The position numbers were made by a program, and so were the translations under genes. From Paguma larvata (lineage: Eukaryota; Chordata; Mammalia; Carnivora; Viverridae), in NCBI GenBank assembly GCA_030068075.1, contig CM057826.1:34460211-34524210 (forward strand): 64,000 bases of DNA. The letters are read 5' to 3'. Positions 48,310 to 61,000 of the stretch are shown here, piece after piece. The first letter of the stretch is position 1, and each line of letters starts with the position of its first letter. The notes beneath the pieces were generated by a model. The model worked only from the letters and a program-made list of their open reading frames with translations, made no database searches and was not told where the DNA came from.

Positions 48310-50340
48310 GAAGATCATAAACACATATTTCAGAACCATATTTATAAGTAAAAGACATAATTCTAATATGGAATTTTAAAGCATTTTAGGAACATAACTG
48401 TAGCACAGAGAGTCTTTAAAATATATGTTCTCATCTCAACTAGCAAAAGGGAGCCTCTACTACACCTTAAGGGAATTTAGAGGAAAAATGATCTCAGGTT
48501 TTCATCCAAGAAAATCTCTAAAGGAAAATTCCCTGCAGAGTCTGAGGTCAATAAAGATGGTTGGGTCACACAGTCATCCTTCACTTTTTCCCATTGGCCA
48601 AGAACACTCAAAGGGTTCTCTTCTTTTCCTTCTATCGCCAAGCCCAGAATGGAGCAAACTCTCCTGGCATCTATAGGGAGAGTCTTCTGGAAGGAGGTCC
48701 TTGCCTGAGGCTTAATCCTCCAGAGTGAAGGTGCATGCCATAGAGGGAGGCAGATTCAGTCTGAACCACTTATCAATGCTGTGTGCTTCCACTGACACCT
48801 GGCCAAGTAAAATAAGTAATGATGGTGTATTTCCAATCATATCTCTAAGTGCTATTATTTAATATGCACTTTTAAATTAATTGTATGGGTTTTGGTAAAG
48901 CAACTCTGCACTGATGATTTTCAAATTAGTAGATCATTTCTTTGATGGCACTCTCGAGTTGTTTAACTCTGCTAATTAGAGGTTTTAGCATATTGGTAGT
49001 TTAAAAAATTGCTAAAATTAAGGTGACATTGAAGTGAAACAAAGAACTATAATCTTTTTTTTGGTAAGCTCAAACTTCTGCCTTTAAGGAAAGTGGCCAC
49101 TTAGGACATAAAAGAAGCAGGAGTTAGGAACAGTTTTTCAGCTTGAGTGTAGCCATAGGGTGATTACCATTAATTATTAGATGATAAAATTTATTGCATA
49201 TGAATTTTTTTGTTTACATAAATGTTTGTTACCATAGGAAAAATAAGGCATTATATTTTTCTTCGTAGATAATTTACGTATATATCAATTTGCATAGCAG
49301 ATGGTATAACTTAGAATTTGTACCTTTCTGGAAGATTAAATGAGAGGCATTATATAAAAGGGTTGATACCTAATGTGGAGTTTAGGTGTTTTCCATCTAC
49401 AGTTCTCTACACGAAGGTCTACATTTATTAGTAGTGTATACATGTGTGTGTTTTCATTTAATAATGTGTTTATAGTACTTTCTACTGCCAGGCACCATTC
49501 TAATCTCTTTACAAACATATACATCGTGAGGGATTTTATTAAAATCTGATGTTTAGAGATAAGCATAACTAAACTATAGAGAATTTTATACCATGGAGAA
49601 AATAAATGTGTGAGCTGACAAGAAACTTAGCAGCTCGTTATTTGATGTTGAGGTTAAAAAGAGCTTTTCCCAAAAAGTCAGGTTTTCACCTGCAACGGAT
49701 TCTGAAATTCCACCTTAGCAATGGTAGAATTTGCCCATAACGTGTAACATTTCCAAGTAGTGGCATGATGGTAGGATAAATAAATTTCTCTGTGTTTTCT
49801 TTTTCTACCTGAATTTGCTACTGCGCCAGGGCTCTGACCACCCGGTGTAAAAAGGATTAGTGAATAAAATAAAATAAAATAAAAGAGTTGACCCATTAAA
49901 CAATTTTCCGTATGGTAGACTGACATTTACCCAGAGGTTCATAAAAAGTTGGAATAGTATGAGATCTGGGCAAAAAATTAGGCTATCTTTTTATGAGCAA
50001 ACTGAGTTTAAGAATATCCCTATTTTTAAGATAAAAACAACTAACTACACACATAAATAAGTGTATTCAGACTATCCAACTTTATTTTAATCTAATATGT
50101 AACGAACAATAGATTTCGAAGTCCTAGAAACTACCAGTACTTGCCCATGGTCTCATTTGGTTTGCCTAAGGATTGAAAAACAACAAAAAAAATCCTTATG
50201 TGTCTACATATTTCAAGTATTACTTCCATGATCTTGGCATAGTCACAATAATAATCGTAACACCACCACAAAAAAAAAAAAAAAACATTGAGTATGGTTT
50301 ACACAGATCTCACACAATAAGAATCTAATTTGACCTGGTG
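48310..50340. other. Unassigned intron sequence
   Basis: Mostly AT-rich. Contains an (AAAAT)n run at 49864-49883 and an A run at 50272-50285. TAATTA-type motifs cluster at 48850-49020. No gene recognised. Confidence 0.5.
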
Positions 50341-50349
50341 ATTATCACA

Positions 50350-50470
50350 GCAGCTACAAGAGCCTTTATTGTCTTCATTTAACTGACAAAAAGACGAAGT
50401 GGAGAGTTTCCTTAACTTGCTTGTGGCCTCAGGATAAGAAGAAGTAGCTCTTCTTTGGGCCTCTGACCTG
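50350..50470 (-). mobile_element. Possible MIR fragment
   Basis: TGTCTTCATTTAACTGACAA, then GAAGTGGAGAGTTTCCTTAA and CTTGCTTGTGGCCTCAGGAT recall the antisense MIR core. Weak. Confidence 0.4.
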
Positions 50471-50761
50471 CTGATTGCAGATACAGTACATTTGAAGCTA
50501 TACCTTAATAATCGTTATCCTGCACTCTGCTCAGCCATGCTTTGGGTTAAACCATCTCCATTCTGAAAATGACAGGACAAGTCAAATTATTTCTACAATC
50601 TGTCTGGGTAAAATGATGAGGGCATCCGCTAGGATCTGTATGGCCCAACATTGCCAAAGAGTTAGCTATTGCAGGCAAATACATGCTTATTAGGTCAGTG
50701 GCCAATTAAATTGTTTCCTTAGGCAAAGAGTAACTCAATCACAAGTTTAAAAGATAAATGA

Positions 50762-50976
50762 AGGGCTCCTGGTTGGCTCTGACGGTTGAGTGTCCGACTT
50801 CAGCTCAGGTCATGATCTCACAGTTCATGGGTTCAGGCCCCACATCAGGCACTGTGCTGACAGCTCAGAGGCTGGAGCCTGCTTCCGATTCTGTGTCTCT
50901 CCCTCTCTCTGCCCCTACCCTGCTCATACTATGTCTCTCTCTGTCTCAAAAATAAACATTAAAAAAAAAAAAAGAG
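50762..50976 (+). mobile_element. Feliform tRNA-Lys SINE (copy 14)
   Basis: Sense copy with A-rich tail. TSD AGATAAATGA at 50752-50761 and 50977-50986, perfect. Confidence 0.95.
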
Positions 50977-51024
50977 AGATAAATGACACAAGTTAAAATT
51001 ATTGTATTACTTTAGAAAACTACT

Positions 51025-51183
51025 TTTTTTTTGTTTCTTTTTGAGAAAGAGAGAGGCAGAGAGAGAGGGGGACAGAGGATCTGAAGCAGGCTCCGCGTTG
51101 ACAGCAGACAGCTGTCACGAATAGTGAGATTATGACCCAAGCCGAATGCAAACACTTAACCAACTGAGCCACCCAGATGCCCC
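51025..51183 (-). mobile_element. Feliform tRNA-Lys SINE (copy 15), internally deleted
   Basis: Antisense copy lacking part of the body (CTCCGCGTTGACAGCAGACA junction). Head ends GAGCCACCCAGATGCCCC. Poly(T) tail at 51024-51033. Confidence 0.9.
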
Positions 51184-51204
51184 AGTACTTTGTTTTTCTA
51201 AGCT

Positions 51205-51545
51205 AAACAGATTTATTCTCTCATTGTTCCATAGCCTAAAACGTTGATATCAAAGTCAGCAGGACCTTCTTTGGTTCTTCCAACTTGTGGTGGAGGCTGT
51301 AATTACTGGCAGTCTGAGCTTGCAGCTACGTCACTCTAATCTCTGCCTCTGTTGTCACACAATATTTTCCTCTTCTTATGAGGACAACAGTCATGTTGGA
51401 TTAAGGCCCACTCCAATGATCTCATCTGAACTTGATTACATCTGCAGAGAGTCCTATTTACAAACAAGGTCGCACTGGCAGATACTCGGGCATTACAACT
51501 TCAACATATCTTTTTGGGGGGGCACAAATCAACCCATAAAAATAG
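51205..51545 (-). mobile_element. MLT1-like MaLR LTR, antisense
   Basis: Reverse-orientation signatures: AACAGATTTATTCTCTCATT, TTTTCCTCTTCTTATGAGGA, CAACAGTCATGTTGGATTAA, GGCCCACTCCAATGATCTCA and TTACAACTTCAACATATC, ending GGGCACAAATCAACCCATA. Solo LTR of an ancient LTR retrotransposon, diverged. Confidence 0.8.
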
Positions 51546-51549
51546 CTTT

Positions 51550-52690
51550 GCTTCGAATAAGAAGAGGTGAGTTTGAGTGTGGGAAGTGTGTTTATGTTGC
51601 AGAACACAGAACCTTCTGCTTCAACCATAGTCTCATTTGTGTGTGTTTGCAGTAGATGTGGCTTGTATTTCACAAGTTAAAAAAATGCTTTTAAAATTCA
51701 TCTTATTTACAGTGAAGTAGTAACTGCACAAATCAGCAACAGTACATGTTACTTAATTCTAAAGGCATGACCTTAAATTTTAGACAAACAAATAGAGCCG
51801 TAAATTACAAGTAATGCTAGAAGCTGGTGTATTGATTATCCAATCTAACAGGATAAGCCTAGGAAATCCTCTGCTGTGTAAAAAGCAGAAAGATTGAGCA
51901 TTTACAGTTATTTTTAGAAGCCTAACTCCAACTTAAAGCTCTTATCCTATGATGTGTACTCAGCGTATTCTTAGTATGTAAGGCTTCTTTGTCAGAGTTA
52001 TTTCTCTGAGACAATGTTCCGCTTTCACTTCTTAAGTCCATATAAGTCTTATACAAATGTAGGTTTTATAATGTGTGGACTCTGTGATCTTATGTACAAC
52101 TTGACGGAAAATTCAAATACCAAATAATACTTAAGAGAAGCAAAAAGCAACCTCTTGATCAATAGAATGAAACCAAATATGCTTCTTACTAGTATTTAGA
52201 AGGGTAAATCCTGAAAGTCTCAGTTGTCTCTGATAAATCAATTCTCCATTCGCATTACATTTGAGTGTGAGACTACGTGTGTTGTGTATGTGTGTAAAAT
52301 GAGAAAGAAAAGAGAAATTGATTGATTGATTTTCAAGGCTTAGACAATCTTGTTTCAGCCATCTCTCTGAATTCAGATATAGACTGACTTATAAATCTAT
52401 AAGCAAACAAACTATAAAACAGAAAGAAAAATAATTGAAGCGATCTGTTTTATTTTCTCTCTCTTCTTTTCTTCTTCTAGCTTTTGATTCTACTAGCTTA
52501 TAACAAGCCTAGGAAAATGGTGATTTAGATATATTCTTACCCCTAAGGAGCTTGTTTCGATTCTTTAAAATCAGAAAAAAATATATGGACAACCGTCCCA
52601 TATTTTACCATGACATTACTATCCAAAGAAGACATTGATGTGAAGCAGGGTTCCCTTTGACCTTTAGTGGATTCCATTTGAAATCATGCT
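51550..52690. other. Unassigned intron sequence
   Basis: No gene or repeat family recognised. Confidence 0.5.
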
Positions 52691-52706
52691 AATGAAAGTA
52701 TTCTAG

Positions 52707-52884
52707 AGACTCTTAAAGACTAAGGACAAATTGAGGGATGAGTGGGGTGTAGGAGGGGGGAGAGTGGGTGACGGGCACAAAGGAGGGCACCTGTTGGGAT
52801 GAGCACTGGGTGTTGTATGGAAACCAATCTGAAAATAAATTATTAAAATAAAATAAAATAAAACATTTAAAAATTAAAAAAAAA
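52707..52884 (+). mobile_element. Short 5'-truncated L1 with perfect TSD
   Basis: A 178-bp L1 3' end: AGACTCTTAAAGACTAAGG, a G-rich stretch, CACCTGTTGGGATGAGCACT, then AATAAATTATTAAAATAAAA. TSD GAAAGTATTCTAG at 52694-52706 and 52885-52897, 13 of 13. Probably one of the younger insertions here. Confidence 0.95.
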
Positions 52885-52899
52885 GAAAGTATTCTAGTT

Positions 52900-53538
52900 A
52901 CTTTCTTATGGCATGGAGAGGAAAACTAAGGTTAGTTTACTTTTAGAAAAGCAGTTTTTAGTCTCTTTAACCATGATAAAAAAAATATGATAATAAAAAG
53001 GCTAATGCAACCAGAAGTGGAGTGGACCCTAAATACTTTGGTAGAATTTTTATTTCCAGTTATAATATTGACTACTGCCAACACCTCCCATAGTTCTGAC
53101 CACTTTGGTTGTGAGGCATAATAATTGATGCTTCCTCACAAGAACACACTGCTTTGTGCAATTCCTGTAAAAGACTGACCTATAATATCTCAATCAGGTA
53201 AAACGCCAAATTTTCCACCAACTGATAGACTGACTATAAAGAACATATCCAGACACATCATATACATGTCTTCCTTCTTCTGATGTGGAAGGAAACAACA
53301 CTGTGGCTCATTGTCAAAGCCAAGAGAGTGTCTTACCAATGAACAGCATGCATTCCTCAATCAGTCAGAGCTGCTCAGAAAGAAGAGGTAAACATGCAAA
53401 GCTTAAGGATTTCTTTTGTGTATCACTTCCATGACTCATGGCAGATTTCCCCCAGCTAGTTCTAAAATGATTAATCTGCTCCAATGAATCAACAGTTTTT
53501 TCATCTTCACCTTTCCTCAGGCACCAGTGACAAAGGTT
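52900..53538. other. Unassigned intron sequence
   Basis: No gene or repeat recognised. Confidence 0.5.
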
Positions 53539-53548
53539 AAGAAAATCA

Positions 53549-53759
53549 GGGTGGCTCCGTTGGTTAAGCGTTCAACTTTGGCTCAGGTCATGATCTCCCA
53601 GTCCGTGAGTTCAAGCCCCACGTCGGGCTCTGTGCTGACCGCTTAGAGCCTGGAGCCTGCTTCAGATTCTATATCTCCCTCGCTCTCTGCCCCCCCCCCC
53701 CACTTCTGTCTCTCTCTTTCTCTCAAAAAAATGAATAACTGTTAAAAAATTAAAATAAA
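53549..53759 (+). mobile_element. Feliform tRNA-Lys SINE (copy 16)
   Basis: Sense copy lacking the first few head bases (starts GGGTGGCTCCGTTGG). A C11 run lies at about 53691-53701. TSD AAGAAAATCA at 53539-53548 and 53760-53769. Confidence 0.94.
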
Positions 53760-53779
53760 AAGAAAATCATCTGTTGTGT

Positions 53780-55275
53780 TTGGGTGTGGGTATATGTGTA
53801 TTTCTATCCCAGGCTTGCCTAGAAAAGGTGTAGCATTGTGGCCTCATTCGTGTACAAACTGTGTGCGTCTCCAATAGCACGGTGATGCCACGTCCTCCAG
53901 ACAGTGGAGATGCAAGCAGCGGTGTGTCTCAGTGACACAACTTCGATCACACTGTAGATGAGGTTTGGGAGAAGAGTTGCCAGTTTTCCAGTCAGAATCA
54001 AGACAAAGCATGGCCTACTCAAAAATCTCTCCCACATCTTCTTCTAAGAGGCTAGAAATTACCTCAAGTCTTTCTGTGTTAGGTAAGGAAGAAAATTCCA
54101 GAATTTCTGGAAGGTTATGATTTAAATGCCTGTACAGAACTTCTAAGTCATTATTCAAATAGCCTCTAGCCATGGCCTCCAGGTTCCCCAGCTGGCCCCA
54201 ATAGGCTTCAGGGTGACTCCTAAGATACTAGGACTAAATGAGCATAGGCCAGCACCAGGCGAACAGAGTTTGAGGAGCATTCCAGGGCAAATTCTTTAGG
54301 GAAGGGCACGGCTTGAATGCCAATAAGGTTAAAAGCAAATATCAGAGGTAGGATCTCCCAAGTGAAAAGAGATAGGATGGGGGTAAATGTGTATCAGGTA
54401 CACATAAGATGGGGTACAGACAGGCAGGTTATTGTTGCTCTGAAATGTCCATGACTTACCTTTGACTATCACTGTAAGTCTATTAGGTGGTTAAAATGGA
54501 ATCATTCAAAGATTCTTTTTGTCCTCTGTTCTGTTATAGTGAGGTGGCATGCTTGGTTAGTGGGGAGTCACCCTATAAGGTTGGCAAAGGATGAAAAATC
54601 AGATATATATGTTTCCATATGAGGAATAGCAAGGACTACAGAAACATGGAACAGAAAATGAAGAACCCACAAGAGAGTAAATCCTAGAGCACTGATTATT
54701 TATGATGAAAGTGGCATCTAGGCAGAGTAGGGGGAATATTAAAATAAGTCAGGAAGCAAAAATATGGAATGAAAATTAAAAATCTTTTAATTTTAGGTAT
54801 TTCTAAAAATTTATCCGGCATCAACACTGTTGAAATACAGGGAAGCTTTACCAGAAAAGGTAAAATGTATTGGCATTCTTTGTAAGCCAATAGGTGCCAT
54901 TAAAGTATAAATGATAGTATTACTGTTATCACTATTAGTCAGTACTACACACCGATAATGGCATGGTTGTGGTGGATCCTAATTACAATGACCAATTTGA
55001 AGATATTCATATTTGATTTTTGTTATGTATTTTCTCCATAGTTTGTAAGCTACACTGTGGAGGAGCAAATTTCATAAGTAAAATGTGTGGTAATTTCAAG
55101 AAAGTTTAGGTAGAGAAATTTCAGAGGTAGAAAAAAAAGGAGAAGAATATTTAGTATTTAGAATTGTAATATAATCACAGGATTAAGAAGGGGCAGGAAA
55201 ATTGGGTTAAATTAGTGATCTTGATAGCATTACCAATTTAGGAATAAAGAATTATTTAGGAATACACTAAGACAC
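53780..55275. other. Unassigned intron sequence
   Basis: About 1.5 kb; no gene or repeat recognised. A moderately GC-richer patch lies at 54165-54330. Confidence 0.5.
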
Positions 55276-55293
55276 CTTTAAAGACAAACTTGA

Positions 55294-55495
55294 GGGGTGC
55301 CTGCGTGGCTGACTGTTGGTTTTGGCTCTGGTCATGATCTCACAGTGTGTGAGATTGAGCCCCATGTCAGGCTCTTCACTGACAGCACAGAGTCTGTTTG
55401 GGATTCTCTCTCTCTCCTTCCCCTGCTCATGCATGCATATGTGCTCTCTCTCTCTTTTTCTCTCTCAAAATAAATAAATAAACATTAAAAACATT
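55294..55495 (+). mobile_element. Feliform tRNA-Lys SINE (copy 17)
   Basis: Sense copy, GGGGTGCCTGCGTGGCTGAC to an AAATAAATAAATAAACATT tail. The head lacks the usual GTCGGTTAAGC stretch. TSD of 17 bp, TTTAAAGACMAAYTYGA (55277-55293 and 55496-55512), three mismatches. Confidence 0.93.
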
Positions 55496-55514
55496 TTTAA
55501 AGACCAATTCGATT

Positions 55515-56045
55515 GTGAACTAAGGCATTTTCAAAAGCAATAATCTACCCCTTGGAATAAATCTTAATAAAATGGATTCATGGAAAATGATCTCTTTTAG
55601 GAAACTAAATGATCAAAAATATCCCTATGAACATAGAATGCAAGGGGTTAAAGCTAAAAAGAAAGGGAAAAAAGTATCTCAAATCCCAACACATTATCTT
55701 CAAAATTTAGGAGAAACAACTGAGCCTTGTAGTATACTCTGGATTTTAATAAAATGGACCATTTGAAAAGTTAAAAAGTTCCAGAAAACAAAACTTCATA
55801 ACCTGCTGACCATTGTTATCTCATCAAAATACAAATCTGAAGGCATCACACAGGATTCTGATACCATTCCCCAGACTGAGATGCTCTTTGTATATTCTCA
55901 TCCATGACTGAGTGAACTTAGACAGGAATTTACTTGTTAGCCTCATTTCCCTCTTCCATGCTGCTCCTTCATGTAAAGCAAGCAACAAACTCCAAAATTG
56001 AGTTTACTCTCAGTTACTTAGGTGAACAGAATTGAATTTTTTCAT
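55515..56045. other. Unassigned intron sequence
   Basis: No gene or repeat recognised. Confidence 0.5.
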
Positions 56046-56057
56046 CAAAATAAAACA

Positions 56058-56219
56058 GGGATGCCTGGGTGGCTTAGTCGGTTAAGCACCTGTCTCTGGT
56101 TTTGGCTCAAGTCATGGTCTCACAGTTTGTGGGTTCGAGCCCCATACTGGGCTCTGTGCTGACAGGGTGGAGCCTGCTTGGGACTGTCTCTCTCCCTCTC
56201 TCTGTACTATCCCTGCTTG

Positions 56220-56251
<32 letters not shown>

Positions 56252-56283
56252 AAAATAAATAAACATTAAGAAAAATAAAAAAA
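56058..56283 (+). mobile_element. Feliform tRNA-Lys SINE (copy 18), well-preserved head
   Basis: Sense copy with head GGATGCCTGGGTGGCTTAGT, CGGTTAAGC and an intact B box GGGTTCGAGCCCC at 56131-56143. The body lacks a few bases (GACAGGGTGGAGCC). TSD CAAAATAAAACAGG against CAAATAAAATAGG, imperfect. Confidence 0.94.
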
Positions 56284-56304
56284 CAAATAAAATAGGTAAC
56301 TCTC

Positions 56305-56480
56305 CTGACCTCCAATCCTAGCTATCTACCCGGATGTCCCCTAGTTGGCTTTAAACAGGTGTGCCAAATTCTATGTGTCCAAACTAAACTCATCTAACCC
56401 TAATCTACCATTAATGAACCCTATTGTCCCTGGACTCCCCATCTCAGTATCACTTTTTTGACTCCATGTTGTACTTCCCT
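56305..56480 (+). mobile_element. L2 LINE fragment
   Basis: CCCGGATGTCCCCTAGTTGG, TTCTATGTGTCCAAACTAAA, CTCATCTAACC, then TGGACTCCCCATCTCAGTAT follow the L2 3' region order. Confidence 0.65.
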
Positions 56481-56489
56481 TTCCTCCCC

Positions 56490-57630
56490 TGGGCGAAGAC
56501 AAAGCATCCAGGCAGAAAAGCATCTAAGTGGTATCTGCTTCTGCTTTACTACCTAAATAGTTCTCAGGCTAGCAGTCTTGAAAGTACCTGTATATCACAA
56601 AGCAACCAACTAAATACACACAAATAACAACCATTACCAAGAATCCTATTTACCCTCATTTCATTGCACCCACCCTCTCATTCCCTGCCCAGTACTTCCC
56701 TCCAAGGCATTTTACAGTGTGTTAAAAAGAAAACCACGGACCCAAAATGTGACGTGTCACTTAGGCCAAATTCTCAAATCTGGGCTCAATGTCTAGTTTC
56801 ATTGCAGTTTCAACCTCCCCCAGCAATGCAGACTTAATCTGTCAGGAATTTTCTAATGGGTTCCAAAGTGTCTGACTCCAAGGGCTCTCTCTATCTTGCA
56901 AAGGAATATGAGGTAATCTGCATGACAAGAGCCCCTCCACTTCCCTCAGGGAAAGCAACCTTTTCTGGAACAATCCTTTTCTTTGGCTAATAACTTTCTT
57001 CCCCACCCTCCTTCCTGTAAAAATCTTCCATTTTGTACAATTCCTCAGAGCTCCCCTCTACATGCTAGATGGGATGCTGTTGTTTCATAATCATTTAATA
57101 AAGCCAGTTAGATCTTCAAATTCACTCATTTGAATTTTGTTTATATACAAGCGTCACTTGGCTTGAGGCCATGCTTTTGACTACTTCTATTATCACATAT
57201 TTATAATGTGGAAAATGACTTGGCATCCATTATAACCATGCATCTTCAGGGCACCTATTCCTTGATTGTGACCCTTAATAACTCTGAGGCCAGTTGTTTC
57301 CTTTCCAGGCTTTTTTAAAACTAAATTATACTTCCGTGATCAAAACTGTTATAACTCAATAATATCATACTATAAGATAGTATCATCTTATAAGCAATGT
57401 TTAATATTAAACTGATGCTTCTGTTCTTTCACTATCCTTGTGATGAGGGAGCCAAAGGGCAACACAAGCTAACAATCCCCCCTCTACCTCCACTGAAATT
57501 TACTTCCAGTCTGTTCTTTGGTGCATCCAGCCACAAGTCTAATCTAGCTACCCTCATGCTTAGTTTCTTTATAGCCTCAAGACTAAGTCAGACCTACCAA
57601 GGGAATCCCAAGCTGGTCATGATGTAGCCT
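56490..57630. other. Unassigned intron sequence, possibly more L2
   Basis: No gene recognised. Position between two L2 pieces suggests it may hold unrecognised L2 or other old repeats. Confidence 0.4.
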
Positions 57631-57639
57631 TTTCCAGTC

Positions 57640-57670
57640 CCTTCTGCTATGCTCCTTTCCTAAATCCAAT

Positions 57671-57705
<35 letters not shown>

Positions 57706-58085
57706 CAGACTGCTCTGGACACCTTGAACTACTTGCATATCCCCAAACAAGACAATTCACTTTCCTCCATGCCTTTACATAGATAGTTTTCACTTAGTCA
57801 ATGTGCATTCAAACCTCCTTCCTCTCTGGCCTCTTCTACTAGTCTTTCAAGATAGTAGATCATTTTGTAACATTCTCAAATATCTACCTTCATCCTTCCA
57901 AGTCAGCCTTCCCAAGTGGATCCAACTTCTTATCTATGCAGCCCCAGTATTTAAGTATGCTTCTATTTATCATGTGATTGTGTGTACCACCTGTTTATTT
58001 GTCTGTCTCCAATAGTATAACCAAAGCTCCTGAAAAGCAGGGTCCTAGCCATCTTTGTATCACAAACATCCAGTAGTGATTGATT
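57640..58085 (+). mobile_element. L2 LINE 3' end with internal (CA)n
   Basis: ACCTTGAACTACTTGCATAT, TTCCTCCATGCCTTTACATA, then ACCTTCATCCTTCCAAGTCA, GTCTGTCTCCAATAGTATAA and TGAAAAGCAGGGTCCTAGCC match the L2 3' order. A (CA)n run sits at 57673-57702. Confidence 0.75.
57673..57702. repeat. (CA)n microsatellite
   Basis: Fifteen CA units followed by CATGCAGAC. Confidence 0.95.
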
Positions 58086-58099
58086 TTAATGGAATCTAG

Positions 58100-61000
58100 G
58101 AAAATTATTTAACTGGGAATAACAATATTTGAGTATTAGTCTGTTCTATAATGTTACCATAGCTACCTCGAATTGTGTTAGAAGTTGAAAAGCCAATGCC
58201 TTCACCTGAACCACAAAGAAAACCAAGATCTCTCATTAAGGTTCAGGGTATTTCCACTGTGGAATATGAGCTTTAATTTTGATCCAACAGATGCCCTCAG
58301 CAGTTTGATCAACGATTCTCTCACGGATATCTGTATAACAGATGGCAAAAACAATGCATCATGTATTTAAATACTGATATTAAAATTGAAATAATATAAA
58401 ATATTTCAAATTTATTAGGTATTCTTTCCTTCATGAGTACCTTATCAAGGTATTAGCAACCCTTGCTAATTTTCAGCCATACTTTCATACAGCTCTCTCC
58501 TCCCTTTTTTTCTCCCACAAGGAAGGAAAATATCCTTCCATTATGATGTATTTATGCTTTTCTGGACTCAGAGTGCTAAGCATTAAATTTGAAACACCAC
58601 TCTAATAACACAAATATCATCATTACATATTTTCTTCAGGAACCAAAGATGAGACATCAATTGACAAACAACCTAAGAGAAGTTGCTTTGGTTCCCTTAG
58701 ATGAGGATAACAAATCTAACATTGACATTGGAGGTAACAAGTGTGGTCTGCTAGTCACATGTAGAAATGTGACTAGCCTAGTGGAAAGAGTTCTTACAGG
58801 TCTTGTGAGGTGAGCATGCATGGCGCATGTATAAGTGTGCAGTATTATTTATATGGTGTTGTTATTTAGCTTCCAATGATTCTTGTGCATACGAAAACAA
58901 CAAAAAACAGTATTTTTGCTTTCCTAAGCATAATTAATCCAATAAGATTATTCTCGATGTGCTCCGATTTTCTTTTTAGGATAGAGAATAAAAGTGGTAG
59001 AGATTTCTCCCTATAAGAATCTGTCACGGATCCTTGATAAACTGGGGACACTGAGTTATCCTTTTTCTTACTATTCCTCACCACCCCCAACACATTAAAA
59101 AGGATGATGGTGATGCAAAACCCTGAACTGCCGAATTTTAGAATTTCCTGGGCTTTCTAGAATCATTCCCCACGTATGGACCAAGTAACAGAAAACACAT
59201 TTAAGTATAATAAAGTTTGAATGTGCTTTGCCAACAACCCTGAACTAGTTGATATTTGAGCAGAGGACTCAAAACTCAGTAGGTAATGAGACCACCCAGA
59301 TGTGGTTTTCTCTTTGTGTCAGGCACATAGTTTGTAGCCATTAAATATTAGTAAATTGACTATTTTTGATGGATGGCCTGAGGTATTAAGTGGCTACTCA
59401 TAATTTAGTCTTAAACAAATTGCCACTAATAATTAACTTTTCTGACTACTACCTCAATGTAACATTTCTATATATGTTATTACCTGGAAAAATCACAGAG
59501 CAATTATCAAAGGAGCCATTTTTTTAATCAGTATTTGGTCTAAGTTAGGTCAAGGTCAGAGTTAAGGGCAGAATCTATAGTTTGTGTTTACTAGGTACTG
59601 AAGTATTTGACCTTTAAGCTGCTGTTTGGTCAGCATAGCTATTGCAGAGAAAGTGATCATGTTATATCCAATTTCATTGCTAAAATAAATACAAGGTCAT
59701 TGCCTCCAGCAATGGTGAGTGGAAAGAAAACAGCATAATCTTCTTAATCCTGACACCCAAAACAAAACTAAGAATTTTTCTCAAGGCCTTTGAATGTACT
59801 CAAAATGTAAATAAATGAAACAATAGGTTACCCATAGTCAGCTATGATCAATTTTATTTGGCCAAGCAGAAAAAAGCAGTTTCCTTAAATAAGACCTACC
59901 CAGGGTCTCATTAGTGCAGAGGAAAAAAAAATCAAGGTCATTCTAAAGGTGTATGACTTCATGGTGGAAAATTTTAATCCTCCAAACACCTCCCAGAAAA
60001 GAAACCAAAAGCAAGAGGAAAAACAACTGTCAAATAGATTTCAAAATCTCATTTAGACCACTGCACAAATACTAAGGAAAAAAGTAGAAATTCTATATAT
60101 ACTAAGGTATATTTTTACAAAATAAGGCATGGGATGTCTCTTATTAGAATGGCATATAGAATTATCACCAAACAAGTTTACATATGGGAAAGTGGGTACC
60201 TCAAATTTCTAAGGAAGCAGTTTCACGTGAATTTTATCTTAGGAAAAAAAAGGTCTGTGAATTGATTTTACGTAAATAAAAAAACTGCATTTTTCTACTC
60301 ACCTTTTAATCCTGCCTTGCTGTATTTAGAATTATCAAAGAAAAAGTGATATAATATACTCTGCTAAAACATATTCATTAAATGATATTTATTCAACAAT
60401 ATATGCAAATAGAAAGATTAAAAGTGTTTGCCCTGTTATACATGTTTCTATTGATTTTAATATATCATGAAATTTATATTATATAACGTACATGCATATA
60501 TAAAATGAGGGCAATCACCTATCACAGAGCTTGTCTGAGCTAAAAAATAATGCTGATAGCATTAATGGACTTCTAATCTATTTAATATTGTTTTGCAAGC
60601 AGCTTTCAAAACCAAGCAATCTGATCTTTTCTAAATGGTATTATAGTAGGAAAAAGGTCATGTGTTTAGGCTGGTAAGCCCATGAGGAAAATAATAGTAA
60701 GTTTCCGGTTAGACTCTGATGCTGATAAATCAATTTAACTGTCAACAGCTGGGTCCTAAGATTAACACAGATGTGGGGACATAAAGCAAACACAATTGTA
60801 GAAAATGGAAGCAAATACTCTGCTTACAGAAAATGACTATCTGGGAATTGCTTCTTGGAGCAGGAGTTATAAATCAAGGCAGTTTGCCCGTAGAAATTTC
60901 TAATACCTTTCTATAAAAATACTTTATTATAATTTGGAGATTTATATCTAATTCTATATGCTATATTCTATATCCTATTCCAACCCAGGAGTGTTATCAA

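Noticed and set aside
56058..56143. tRNA gene suggested by the A-box/B-box-like head
   Set aside because: It is the tRNA-Lys-derived head of a SINE, followed by a SINE body and tail and flanked by a TSD.
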